The position numbers and the translations under genes are program-made. Source: an uncultured Ruaniaceae bacterium (GTDB lineage: Bacteria; Actinomycetota; Actinomycetes; Actinomycetales; Beutenbergiaceae). Taken from it: 12,661 nt of DNA. The notes beneath the pieces were generated by a model. That model ran no database searches, was not told the DNA's origin, and saw nothing but the letters and a program-made list of their open reading frames with translations. Of this stretch, positions 1 through 7,698 are shown piece after piece; within the stretch, counting starts at the first letter, position 1, and each line of letters begins with the position of its first letter. The stretch covers positions 1 to 12,661 of the forward strand of contig CAMXUZ010000015.1 of NCBI GenBank assembly GCA_947251855.1, given 5' to 3'.

Positions 1-1786
1 ACCCCGCGGACGCCCCGGAGCACGCGCCGTCCTGCGCCCCCACCCCCGCCGAGTTCAGCACGGTCGACAATGCGGAGGTGAGGTTGATCGCCGAGATCTG
101 CTCGGGCAGGTTCCGATACGTCGCCCCACGGGAGCCGATCCACGGGGCCGCGCCGTAGTTCTGCCCGATCTCCGCGGGCAGGGACCGGAACAGCTCCACC
201 CACCGGTCCACGACCCCGTACACCATCGCGTAGGGAAGGAATTCGGAGAAGATATCGCGCCCCGCCTCGAACCGCAGTTGCCGCCCGTCCGCCGTTTCGA
301 GGAACTTCCGGAAACCCATCGCTTGGGCGTACTCCGCCGTGCCCGTCGCGGTGCGCCGGGCGGGCCGCGGCGGGTAGAACACGAACAACGCGCCGAGAAG
401 GATCGCCGGCGGCACGAGGGCAAAGTAGTTGAACGTCCACGCCGTCTCGGCGATGCCGATCGAGCCCAACAGGAGCAACACCCCCATGATGACCCAGTCC
501 CCGCGCGTCCGGCCCGTGCGCTTGGTGAACCAGCCGCGTTGGTGCATCGTCGTATTGACGGCGCGGAACACTTCCCGTACAGCCTTCCGCGACGCCCGCG
601 AGAGGTCGCTGAGCTCCACGTGCGTCGGATCCTCGCTGAACAGTGCGGCAAGCAACGCGCGTTCGTGTTCGCTGAGATCCTCGCCGGGGCGCTGCGTGCG
701 ATGCAGCGTCCAGTCCTCATCGTCACCGATGTCGATGAGGAGGTAGCCGCGCACGGCGAGGTCGACGATCGTCGCCCCGAGGAATTCCGACTTCGCCCGC
801 TCGGCGACGATGGTGCCCACCTCGATCGGGAGGCTACCGCGGGGAGGGTGGAACTGCACGGCGAAGTCTTTCCCCGGCCGCGCCCGGACGACCCGGGCGT
901 CCTGCCCGGGAGCGGGTTCCAGGCCGAGGGGCACGCCCGCGTACACGTCGTCCCTGCGGCTACGCCAGCTCCAGACGACGAGCCCGGCGGCGGCGAGCAG
1001 CAACCCCACCCCGATCGCGATGATCCCCGGGCTCCCGAGACCCGGGGTGTTCGCCCGCGGTTTGATGATCGTCCACGCCTCATCGAACGATCCGGGCGGG
1101 TATTGCCCCGCGATCGTCAGCCCGTCCCCGGGCGCGAGGTTTCGGTGGTGGAACTCGAGGCGATCGCCGCCGTCAATAGTCTCCTCGCACATGGCACCTG
1201 ACCCGGCCGCGCCGTGCCAGCAGGCGGCGTCCGTGGGCATGGCGGGGGCGCGCAGGGTCATGCGGAAGTCTTTGATCGGTTCGGCAAAGCCGCTGCCGAT
1301 GATGTTCCAGTAGATCTCGTCGCTGCCGCCGTCGCCCACGCCGGGGTTGGGGATCCCCTCGACCGTGTAGGACACCTCGTAGGTGTGCACGCCGGTGACG
1401 TCCTTGCGATCCGGATCGCCGATGTACACCCCGACCGAGTCGGCGCCTTCCTCCACGCTGAGGTCGCTGGCCGCGCCCGTGGGGCTATGAGCAGTGAAAT
1501 CGGAGTATTCGTACACCCGCTGGTGGTCCGGATCGCCCTCGATGTCCTGGCGGGTGATGAACGTGAGGTAGATGCCGCGGCTCGCCAGATCCTGGAAGTC
1601 GTACTCGATCTCGGTGGTGACGTGGATGCGGCCGTCTCGATCCAGTTCGGCATCGACGTGGAAGGTGTTGAACCAGGTCTCCTCCTCCGCGTGGGCGGGC
1701 AACGGGGCGGCCGCGACGCCAAGCACGAGGAGTACCGCGGTGAGGATCCAGCGCACGGGGCGCGGGCGCATCCCCTGTGTCGTCAC
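1..1786 (-). CDS. DUF2207 family membrane protein, copy 1 (partial, C-terminus beyond window)
   Basis: Reading the minus strand from a GTG at 1786 gives 595 uninterrupted residues running off the left edge. A signal peptide (about residues 9-33, ending AHA) is followed by an exported beta-rich domain with EGDPDH (83-88) and DEIYWN (156-161), a cysteine pair C189/C200, a transmembrane segment at about 250-273, a cytoplasmic part, and two more membrane segments at about 431-471. The family's C-terminal signature lies at about 486-533 ([22 protein letters not shown]). Function of the family is unknown; a cell-envelope role is inference. The GTG overlaps the upstream gene's stop as GTGA. An ATG at 1771 in the same frame is an alternative start and still keeps the signal peptide. 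It is the last visible member of three tandem paralogues; its visible tail is Ala/Ser/Gly-rich with a cysteine at 589, unlike the other two. Confidence 0.88.
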   Translation of the reverse strand, partial: MTTQGMRPRPVRWILTAVLLVLGVAAAPLPAHAEEETWFNTFHVDAELDRDGRIHVTTEIEYDFQDLASRGIYLTFITRQDIEGDPDHQRVYEYSDFTAHSPTGAASDLSVEEGADSVGVYIGDPDRKDVTGVHTYEVSYTVEGIPNPGVGDGGSDEIYWNIIGSGFAEPIKDFRMTLRAPAMPTDAACWHGAAGSGAMCEETIDGGDRLEFHHRNLAPGDGLTIAGQYPPGSFDEAWTIIKPRANTPGLGSPGIIAIGVGLLLAAAGLVVWSWRSRRDDVYAGVPLGLEPAPGQDARVVRARPGKDFAVQFHPPRGSLPIEVGTIVAERAKSEFLGATIVDLAVRGYLLIDIGDDEDWTLHRTQRPGEDLSEHERALLAALFSEDPTHVELSDLSRASRKAVREVFRAVNTTMHQRGWFTKRTGRTRGDWVIMGVLLLLGSIGIAETAWTFNYFALVPPAILLGALFVFYPPRPARRTATGTAEYAQAMGFRKFLETADGRQLRFEAGRDIFSEFLPYAMVYGVVDRWVELFRSLPAEIGQNYGAAPWIGSRGATYRNLPEQISAINLTSALSTVLNSAGVGAQDGACSGASAG

Positions 1787-3666
1787 CAACTGCCGCCGCC
1801 TCCTCCACCGACGCCGCCGCCGGAGAACCCGCCTCCGGAGAACCCGGACCCGCCGCTCGTGCCCGGAGTCGCACCGCTCATCGCCGCGAGGTTCGCAGCT
1901 GACTGCAGCCCGGCGAGGCTGGAGGCGAACGCGGCGGCCTGGGTGGAACTGAAGAAGGCGCCCCCGGCGAACCCGCCGGTGTACCAGGTGGGCACGGTCG
2001 TCCACCGGCCTTGGGCGGCGAGCTCCTCGAACAGCGCCACCCAGCGCTCGACGATCCCGAACACCATCGCGTACGGAAGATAACGGGAGAAGATGTCCTC
2101 ACCGGCCTCGAACTGGAGTTGGCCCGCCTCGGCCGTCTCGAGGTACTTCTTGAAACCCATGGCTTGCACGTAGTACGCGTAGCCCTTGGCGGTGCGCTGC
2201 GGGGCGCGGGAGGTGGAGAACATCAGCGTGATCGCCGCAGCGAGGATCGGGACCCCCAGCAACCCGACGCCCGCGAGCGCGGCGAGGATCGCGGCGAGGA
2301 ACCCGCCGCCGAGGAGCGTGCCGCCGAGCAACGCGACGCTCCGCTTGGCGCCGCCGGGATCGGCGGTGAACCAGCCCTCGCGCACCATCATCGCGCCCTG
2401 GGCGGAGGTGAGTTCGGCGATGTCCTTCCGGCGGTCCTCGGGGAGATCCTCGAGCCGTACGTTTGGATCCTCCTTGAACAGTGCCTCGATCAGCGCGCGC
2501 TCGTATCCCCGCAGGCCGTCGACCTCGCCGGTGATCCGGGTGAGGACCCACCCCTCTTTACCGCCCTCGCCCGGCGCCGACGTGATGTGCAGGTAGCCGC
2601 GCGCGGCGAGGTCGACGAGGGTGGCGGCGTTGAACTCTGACTTGTTCGCCTCCGTGACGATCCGGCCGACCTCTGCCGGCATCAGCCCCTCCGGCGGCGT
2701 GAACCGAACCGCCGCATCGGTTTTTACCGGCGCACGGGTGAGCGGGGCGGCTCCTCCCGCGCCGGGGAAGAGGCCGGGGGTGATCCCGGCGTATTGCTCG
2801 TCGCGGCGCAGGCGGGAGAGGCCGAGCGGCACGAGGATCACGGCGAGCAGGGTGAGGATCCCGGCGGCGACGGCGATCGCGGGCCCGCCCATCACGCTGG
2901 TGAAGGTGGCCCGCTCCTCGAGGATCGGCCGGACGTCGTTGAAGGTGCCGCCCTCATACGCTGTGGCGATCGTGAGCCCCTCCCCCGGCATGAGGAAGGT
3001 TTGCGTGAAGATCGCCGCATGTGCGTGGCCCTCGATGCCGGTGCAGGTGGCGCCGGATCCGAAGTCGCCGTACCAACAGGCGCTGGCGACTGGGGCCGCC
3101 GGGCCTCGGAGCGTGACCCGCACGTCGTCGATGTGTTGCTCGTAGCCGGTGCCGATGATGTTCCAGTAGATCTCGTCCTCCCCGGCCTCCCCGGCCCCGG
3201 AGTTCACCACGCCGCGGACGGTGAAGTTGATCGTGTAGGCGTGGGTGCCGGTGATCTCCACGTCCTCATCGCCGACGTAGATGCCGAGGCCGTCGTCGTC
3301 GGTCTCCACCCGGAGGTCGTCGGGCGCGGTGGGGCTGGAGGCCTCGATGTCGGTGTATTCCAGCACGCGGTAGTGATCGGGGTCGCCTTCGATGCGTTGT
3401 CGGGTGAGGTAGGTGAGGTAGACCCCGTGGCTCTCCTCGGAGCCGAACTCGAACTCCAGGTCGATCTCGACGTCGATGGAGCCGTCACTGTGCGCGGTCG
3501 CATCCACCCAGTAGTGGTTGAACCGCTGCTCCTCGCCCAGGGCGAAGGCCGGGGCGACCGACATGACGACCAGCGCGAGCACCGCGATGATCGCGACGAT
3601 GCTCGCGATGAGTTTGCGCCGCCGTTCGGATCGCGTGGGGGGTCGTTCGTCGTCGTACATGTTCAC
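1783..3666 (-). CDS. DUF2207 family membrane protein, copy 2
   Basis: Complete paralogue of about 627 residues. An Arg-rich N-terminus (SERRRK) leads into a hydrophobic signal or anchor at about 17-42. Then come the exported domain with EGDPDH (about 93-98), DEIYWN (164-169) and the C197/C208 pair, a membrane segment at about 260-284, and a membrane hairpin at about 444-483. The C-terminal family signature is at about 500-550 (VQAMGF, FEAGEDIFS, LPYAM, ERW). The protein ends in a Ser/Gly tail closing with GGGGGGSW. Biochemical function is unknown for the family. Start choice is not certain: GTG at 3669, GTG at 3666 and ATG at 3660 are all in frame, and a GGAGG-like element lies just upstream, best spaced for the GTG codons. 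The GTG at 3666 gives a GTGA overlap with the preceding stop, the same arrangement as at the next junction, so it was preferred. Its own stop overlaps copy 1's start. Confidence 0.9.
   Translation of the reverse strand: MNMYDDERPPTRSERRRKLIASIVAIIAVLALVVMSVAPAFALGEEQRFNHYWVDATAHSDGSIDVEIDLEFEFGSEESHGVYLTYLTRQRIEGDPDHYRVLEYTDIEASSPTAPDDLRVETDDDGLGIYVGDEDVEITGTHAYTINFTVRGVVNSGAGEAGEDEIYWNIIGTGYEQHIDDVRVTLRGPAAPVASACWYGDFGSGATCTGIEGHAHAAIFTQTFLMPGEGLTIATAYEGGTFNDVRPILEERATFTSVMGGPAIAVAAGILTLLAVILVPLGLSRLRRDEQYAGITPGLFPGAGGAAPLTRAPVKTDAAVRFTPPEGLMPAEVGRIVTEANKSEFNAATLVDLAARGYLHITSAPGEGGKEGWVLTRITGEVDGLRGYERALIEALFKEDPNVRLEDLPEDRRKDIAELTSAQGAMMVREGWFTADPGGAKRSVALLGGTLLGGGFLAAILAALAGVGLLGVPILAAAITLMFSTSRAPQRTAKGYAYYVQAMGFKKYLETAEAGQLQFEAGEDIFSRYLPYAMVFGIVERWVALFEELAAQGRWTTVPTWYTGGFAGGAFFSSTQAAAFASSLAGLQSAANLAAMSGATPGTSGGSGFSGGGFSGGGVGGGGGGSW
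1786..1863 (-). repeat. Low-complexity Gly/Ser tail-coding repeat of DUF2207 copy 2
   Basis: This encodes the final 26 residues, built from FSGGG units and a run of six glycines before the terminal Ser-Trp. At DNA level it is a GGC/GGA-rich imperfect trinucleotide repeat with two near-identical GGGTTCTCCGG blocks. Such tracts are prone to slippage and length change. Gly-rich tails ending in Trp are seen in DUF2207 and TPM-domain proteins generally (family knowledge). Confidence 0.7.
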
Positions 3667-5594
3667 CACCGGCCCCCTCCGCCGCCGCCGACCCCGCCGC
3701 CGGAAGAACTGCTGCCGCTCGAGGAGAACCCGGATCCGCCGCTGGATCCGCTGCTCGCCGGGGCGGCGGACTTCACGCTGCGGGATGTCGACCGGGTGAG
3801 GCTGCGCATCTCCGAACGCATCCCGCGTTTCGTGCCCAGGCGCATCCTACCGTCGGAGATGGTCGACCCGCGGTGCCACGCGGGGGTGATCGTCCACTCC
3901 CCGCGGGCGATGAGATCGTCGAAGAGGTTCTTCCACCGCTCCTCCACCCCGAAGGCGATCGCGTAGGGCAGGTATTCGGAGAAGATATCGCGCCCGGCCT
4001 CGAATCTAAGTTGGTTCGCCTCCGCGGTGGCGAGGTAGGTGCGAAAGCCCATCGCCTGGGCGTAGAGGGCGTGCCCTTTCGCGGTGCGCACGGGCACGTG
4101 CTTGCGGGTGAACAGCAATCCCAGCCCGATCCCGACGGGCGCGAGCCCGAGCCAGCCCAGCCCCACCCGGAAACCGAGGGCCACGGTGAACAACGAGAGC
4201 CCCATGAAGCCGGACCCGCCTGCGCCCCGTCGTGCCTGGGCCTTCGAGGGCCCCTTCACGAACAGCCCCGTGGAGGTGGCATCCCGCAGGAGCTTGCGTT
4301 GTTCGTTGTACAGTTTCCGCCGCGCCGATTTCGGCAGGTCCGTGATCTTGGTCGGTTGGTTCCCGCGCGCGGTGATCGCGGCGAGCACCTGCTTCTCGTG
4401 GCGGTCTCGGACCGTCGCCTCGGTGGCGGCGGGCTGGAACGTCCAGTTGCCCTTCTTATCCACGTCGATGGTGACGAAGCCCCGCACGGCGAGATCGATG
4501 ATCGTGATGGGCAGGTCCGCGGGTGTGAACGTCTTATTCACGAGCACCGCAGTGGTGGCGGGGCTGATCTTCTCCGGTGGTTCGAAGCGGACGGGGAAGT
4601 TCTCCTTCCGCGGCGCGGTCGTCGTCGGCGCCGCGCCCGGCTCATCGGGGATCACCCCCGGAGGTACGCCCTCGTAGGCCTGGTCACGTTTCTTCTGCCG
4701 TCCGAGCACGGCAACGACGACCGTGAGCACGAGGACGATCGCCCCTGCCGCCTTGGCGACCTCCGGTCCGCCCATCGATGGGGCGCGGGTGGTGAGGATC
4801 TCGGCGGCCGGGAAGGTGCTGGGTTCGTACTCCACGGCGACGGTGAGGAGGCGGCCGGGGTCCACGGCGTCTTGCGTGAAGATGGCGGTGTCGCCCTCGA
4901 CCTTCGCGGCGTCGCACTCCTCGTCACTTGCGGAGATGCCGGTGTGGCACGTGGCCTGCTGGGGAGCGTTGGGGGCGGTGATCTCAACTCGGATGTCTTC
5001 GACCCGCTCGTTGAATTCCGAACCGATGACGTTCCAGTAGATCTCGTCTTCGCCGTCCTCGCCCACGCCGGGGTTGGGGATCCCTTCGACCGTGAAGGAC
5101 ACGTGGTAGGAGTGCAGCCCCGTGAGGTCCGCCTTATCCTCATCGCCGATCCGGATGATGAAGTTGCTCTGCTCCTCCTTGGCTTCCACGGTCGTTGAGG
5201 CTCCGGTGCTCGAGGAGACCTCGACGTCGCGGTACCGGAACACCCGCAGGTGGTCGGGGTCGCCCTCGATCTCTTGGCGGCGGTAATAGGTGAGGAAGAT
5301 CCCGCGGCTCTCTTCGTCCTGGAAGTCGTAATCAATATCGATCTCGACCTCCATCGTGCCATCGGGGCGCACGTTGGCGCTCAGGGAGTACTGCTCGAAG
5401 TGCGGATCGCTCGCGGCGTTCGCTGCGGATGCGCCCATGGGGAGGGCTGCGGCGGCGATGAGGACTGCGAGGAGCACGCCTAACCCTCGGCCCGCTGGTC
5501 GGGGTGGGTTATTGGTGCCCCCGCTCAGGTGCGCGCTCGGCGCGCTGTGAGGTGGCTGGGGCTCATGCGAGTTGAGGAGCTCCGGTTGATTCAT
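3663..5594 (-). CDS. DUF2207 family membrane protein, copy 3 (first in the tandem)
   Basis: Complete paralogue of 643 residues. A long polar, Pro-rich N-terminus of about 36 residues precedes the hydrophobic signal segment (about 37-58, then an Ala-rich cleavage region). The exported domain carries EGDPDH (110-115), DEIYWN (183-188) and C216/C227. A membrane segment follows at about 281-299 and a hydrophobic hairpin at about 462-496. The C-terminal signature is at about 511-560 ([23 protein letters not shown]). Unlike copy 2, it has an Arg/Ser-rich stretch (about 583-608) before the glycine tail ending GGGGGGRW. The ATG overlaps the smpB stop as ATGA, so translation is probably coupled to smpB; the Shine-Dalgarno element is weak (GCGGAA about 7 nt upstream). 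No in-frame ATG shortens the N-terminus while keeping a signal peptide. Function unknown; envelope localisation is inferred from topology. Confidence 0.9.
   Translation of the reverse strand: MNQPELLNSHEPQPPHSAPSAHLSGGTNNPPRPAGRGLGVLLAVLIAAAALPMGASAANAASDPHFEQYSLSANVRPDGTMEVEIDIDYDFQDEESRGIFLTYYRRQEIEGDPDHLRVFRYRDVEVSSSTGASTTVEAKEEQSNFIIRIGDEDKADLTGLHSYHVSFTVEGIPNPGVGEDGEDEIYWNVIGSEFNERVEDIRVEITAPNAPQQATCHTGISASDEECDAAKVEGDTAIFTQDAVDPGRLLTVAVEYEPSTFPAAEILTTRAPSMGGPEVAKAAGAIVLVLTVVVAVLGRQKKRDQAYEGVPPGVIPDEPGAAPTTTAPRKENFPVRFEPPEKISPATTAVLVNKTFTPADLPITIIDLAVRGFVTIDVDKKGNWTFQPAATEATVRDRHEKQVLAAITARGNQPTKITDLPKSARRKLYNEQRKLLRDATSTGLFVKGPSKAQARRGAGGSGFMGLSLFTVALGFRVGLGWLGLAPVGIGLGLLFTRKHVPVRTAKGHALYAQAMGFRTYLATAEANQLRFEAGRDIFSEYLPYAIAFGVEERWKNLFDDLIARGEWTITPAWHRGSTISDGRMRLGTKRGMRSEMRSLTRSTSRSVKSAAPASSGSSGGSGFSSSGSSSSGGGVGGGGGGRW
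3666..3746 (-). repeat. Low-complexity Ser/Gly tail-coding repeat of DUF2207 copy 3
   Basis: This encodes the last 27 residues: [14 protein letters not shown], then [10 protein letters not shown] and a closing Arg-Trp. It has the same design as copy 2's tail but is richer in serine. The DNA is a GGC-rich imperfect triplet repeat. Confidence 0.65.
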
Positions 5595-6094
5595 GCAAGG
5601 TTCCGCCGCAGGCTCATCGCCCGCTGGGCCTCCCGTTGATCTTGTTTCTCACGCAGCGCTTGGCGCTTATCCCACTCCTGCTTGCCTCGACCCACGGCGA
5701 TCTCGATCTTCGCTCGGCCCTCGATGAAATAGAGTTCGAGGGGGACGATCGTGTGCCCCTTCTCCCGGGCGGCCTGTTCGAGTTTGAGGATCTCTGCCTT
5801 GTGGAGGAGGAGTTTGCGTTTGCGGCGGGAGGAGTGGTTCGTCCACGAACCCTGCATGTATTCGGGGATGTGCACGTTCTCGAGCCACGCTTCCCCGCGG
5901 TCGATGTGCACCCATCCGTCCACGATGCTCGCGCGCCCCTCGCGCAGGCTCTTCACCTCGGTTCCGGCGAGGACGATCCCTGCTTCGATCGGGCGCTCCA
6001 GGTGGTAGTCGTGGCGGGCACGGCGATTACGAGCAACCACGTGTTTTGCTTTCGGGTCGGGTTGCTTCGATTGTCTTCTGGCGCGCTTACTCAT
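5591..6094 (-). CDS. smpB: SsrA-binding protein SmpB
   Basis: The 167-residue product matches SmpB throughout. It binds tmRNA (SsrA) and the ribosome in trans-translation, rescuing stalled ribosomes in the cytoplasm. Recognisable stretches are [12 protein letters not shown] (about 19-30), then [15 protein letters not shown] (about 37-51), IDGWV-like SIVDGWVHI, and the LLLHKAEI helix, with a basic C-terminal tail that inserts in the ribosome. Length fits the usual roughly 150-165 residues with a slightly long tail. The ATG at 6094 has AAGGAG at 6102-6107, 7 nt upstream, an ideal spacing. The stop overlaps the start of the first DUF2207 gene (ATGA), and its own start overlaps the stop of an open frame in the preceding gap. 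No ssrA gene is visible in the window. Confidence 0.97.
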   Translation of the reverse strand: MSKRARRQSKQPDPKAKHVVARNRRARHDYHLERPIEAGIVLAGTEVKSLREGRASIVDGWVHIDRGEAWLENVHIPEYMQGSWTNHSSRRKRKLLLHKAEILKLEQAAREKGHTIVPLELYFIEGRAKIEIAVGRGKQEWDKRQALREKQDQREAQRAMSLRRNLA

Positions 6095-6267
6095 CTGTTC
6101 ACTCCTTGGTGCCTACGCCACTTTAGGGCAGCCCGCAGTTCCTCGCGAATCAATTCCTTCCTGGAGGCATCCCACTCATGGTAGGCGCTGATCGCCAGCG
6201 ACTGCGCTTCTGGGCCCGTACGCCCCGAGCGCCTCGTAACCGAAAGGCTCCGAGCCAGCGAAGGGCT
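6091..6267 (-). other. Protein-like open frame without a usual start codon between the M23 gene and smpB (possible gene remnant or small coupled peptide)
   Basis: The 173-nt gap between the hydrolase stop and smpB holds a stop-free frame on the minus strand. It follows directly on the hydrolase TAG in the same frame and ends with TGA overlapping the smpB ATG (ATGA). The translated C-terminal part, AISAYHEWDASRKELIREE and on through a basic KWRRHQG end, looks like a charged amphipathic helix. There is no ATG or GTG before the last residues; a TTG at 6153 with AGGAAGG just upstream could start a 20-residue peptide. Codon third positions are less GC-rich than in neighbours. It may be a decayed 5'-truncated gene, a leader peptide coupled to smpB, or chance. 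A TAAAGT at 6120-6125 could be a -10 for smpB, but no good -35 accompanies it. I do not recognise the family. Confidence 0.25.
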
Positions 6268-7698
6268 CTACCGGAACGCGGGCAGGGTCATCGGGTCGAT
6301 CGTCGAGCCGTTGCGCCACACCTCGAAGTGCACGTGGCAACCGGTCACCCTCCCGGTCGCCCCGGTGTAGCCGATGGTCTGCCCCTGGGAGACCTTCTGC
6401 CCCTGGGAGACCGCGAAACTCGACAGGTGGTTGTACACGGTCGTGTACGTCGCGCCGTCGATGGTGCCGTGGTTGATCATCACCTGGTTGCCGTGGGTGC
6501 CGTTGCCGTACGCCCCGCGCACGGCGGTGACTTTGCCGCCCGCGGAGGCGAACTGGCGTTCCCCGCAGCCCGAGCGCAGGTCGACGCCGTTGTGCATGAA
6601 CCAGCCCCCGGTGATCGGGTACACCCGGTATCCGTAGGGGGAGGTCACGTGCAGAGCACGGGAAATCGGCGGGATGAGCGCGCCGGTGCGTCCACCGCCG
6701 CCACTGCCGCTGGGCGCGGGCGGGTTCGAGGGGCTCGAGGAGCCTCCGCCCGATCCGGACCCGCTGGAGTTCCCCTTCTTCCTCGCCTCCTCCTCCGCGG
6801 CGGCCTCGGCCGCCTTGCGCTCGCGCTCTTCCTTCTCCTTGCGCTTGCGTTCGGCTTCGTGGATCGCGGCGATATCGGCGGCGAGCTTGGAATCGTCTTC
6901 CTTCAATTTCTCGAGCCGCTTCTCGCCGTCCTTGATCATCTTCTCGAACTTCTCGGCCTGCGATTCCTGCTGCGCCTCGAGCGAGGTGACCTCGGCGAGG
7001 AGTTGTTCCGCCGCGGCGCGCTTCTCCTCAGCCACGGCGACGAGTTCCTCGGCCTCCGCCTCGAGTTCGGTGATGCGCTCCTCCACCGCCTCCAACCGGG
7101 CGGCTCGGTTCTCGTTGACGACGTTGCCGTCCTGCAGTTCGCCCAGCAGGAGCCCCTGGTTGCGCAGGGCGTTGTTCATCACGGAGTAGGAGTCGGCGAA
7201 TTCCTGCATGGAGCCGGCGTTCATCACCACGGCGAGGGAGGAGACGTTGCCGCTGCCGCGGTAGGCCGAGCGGGCGACGTCGCCGATCGCGGAACTGGCC
7301 CGTTCCATCTCCTCGGCGTCCTCCTTCATCTCCGCGGTGAGTTCTTCCTTCTGCGCCTGGGCGACGGCGAGCCGGTCGCGCACCGATTGCAGTTCGCGTT
7401 CGGCCGCGGCGAGTTCCTCGTTGCGCAGGTCGAGCTCCGTGCGGGCCTCCGAGAGCCGGCGCCGGGTCTCATCGAGGGCGAGGTAGAGGTCGGAGAGTTC
7501 CGCGTCCGTGCCCTCCAGCGAGGCCTTGACCTCTTCGCGTTCCTTGCGGTTCTTCGCGCGTTCGTCTTCGAGATCCTTCACCGATCGCGCCTCGGCGGGC
7601 GCGGGCTGGGGCACGACCACCGCGCCGACTGCGAGCAGCGCGGAGAGCAGCCCCGCGAGGAGAATAAATAGGGTTCGCGACCTTCGAGCCATGTTCAT
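6268..7698 (-). CDS. Secreted coiled-coil M23 (LytM-type) peptidoglycan endopeptidase
   Basis: The 476-residue protein has an N-terminal signal peptide (about 4-37, ending AEA), a long charged coiled coil (about 38-308) with the PcsB/RipA-type core SAYRGSGN and NAGSMQEFADSY near 144-171, a Ser/Gly/Pro linker (about 310-338), and an M23 domain at about 348-470. The zinc and catalytic residues are present: H369 and D373 in HNGVD, H424 in YNHL, H455 and H457 in CHVHFE. Enzymes of this class cleave peptidoglycan cross-bridges outside the cell. Placement directly after ftsX implies it is gated by FtsEX, as EnvC or PcsB are (family knowledge; here inference). The ATG shares its A with the ftsX stop (TGATG). 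An ATG at 7692 has better spacing to AAGG and is an alternative start differing by two residues. Confidence 0.93.
   Translation of the reverse strand: MNMARRSRTLFILLAGLLSALLAVGAVVVPQPAPAEARSVKDLEDERAKNRKEREEVKASLEGTDAELSDLYLALDETRRRLSEARTELDLRNEELAAAERELQSVRDRLAVAQAQKEELTAEMKEDAEEMERASSAIGDVARSAYRGSGNVSSLAVVMNAGSMQEFADSYSVMNNALRNQGLLLGELQDGNVVNENRAARLEAVEERITELEAEAEELVAVAEEKRAAAEQLLAEVTSLEAQQESQAEKFEKMIKDGEKRLEKLKEDDSKLAADIAAIHEAERKRKEKEERERKAAEAAAEEEARKKGNSSGSGSGGGSSSPSNPPAPSGSGGGGRTGALIPPISRALHVTSPYGYRVYPITGGWFMHNGVDLRSGCGERQFASAGGKVTAVRGAYGNGTHGNQVMINHGTIDGATYTTVYNHLSSFAVSQGQKVSQGQTIGYTGATGRVTGCHVHFEVWRNGSTIDPMTLPAFR

Noticed and set aside
2794..5198. Plus-strand open frames of 390 and 441 codons across the DUF2207 genes
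   Set aside because: They are antisense to genes with conserved family motifs, have no recognisable domain and show composition typical of reverse-strand readings.
5591..6267. Search for ssrA (tmRNA) or tRNA genes near smpB
   Set aside because: The only non-coding space is 173 nt and shows no tRNA-like acceptor, T-loop or CCA end that I could identify on either strand.
6252..6268. Hairpin right after the M23 stop (GAGCC-N7-GGCTC on the minus strand)
   Set aside because: Only a 5-bp stem, overlapping the stop codon and without a T-run; too weak to call a terminator.
6178..7671. 497-codon plus-strand open frame opposite the M23 hydrolase
   Set aside because: Its product is a Gly/Val/Arg/His-rich antisense reading of a gene with clear signal peptide, coiled coil and catalytic motifs on the minus strand. 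Long antisense frames are normal in high-GC DNA.
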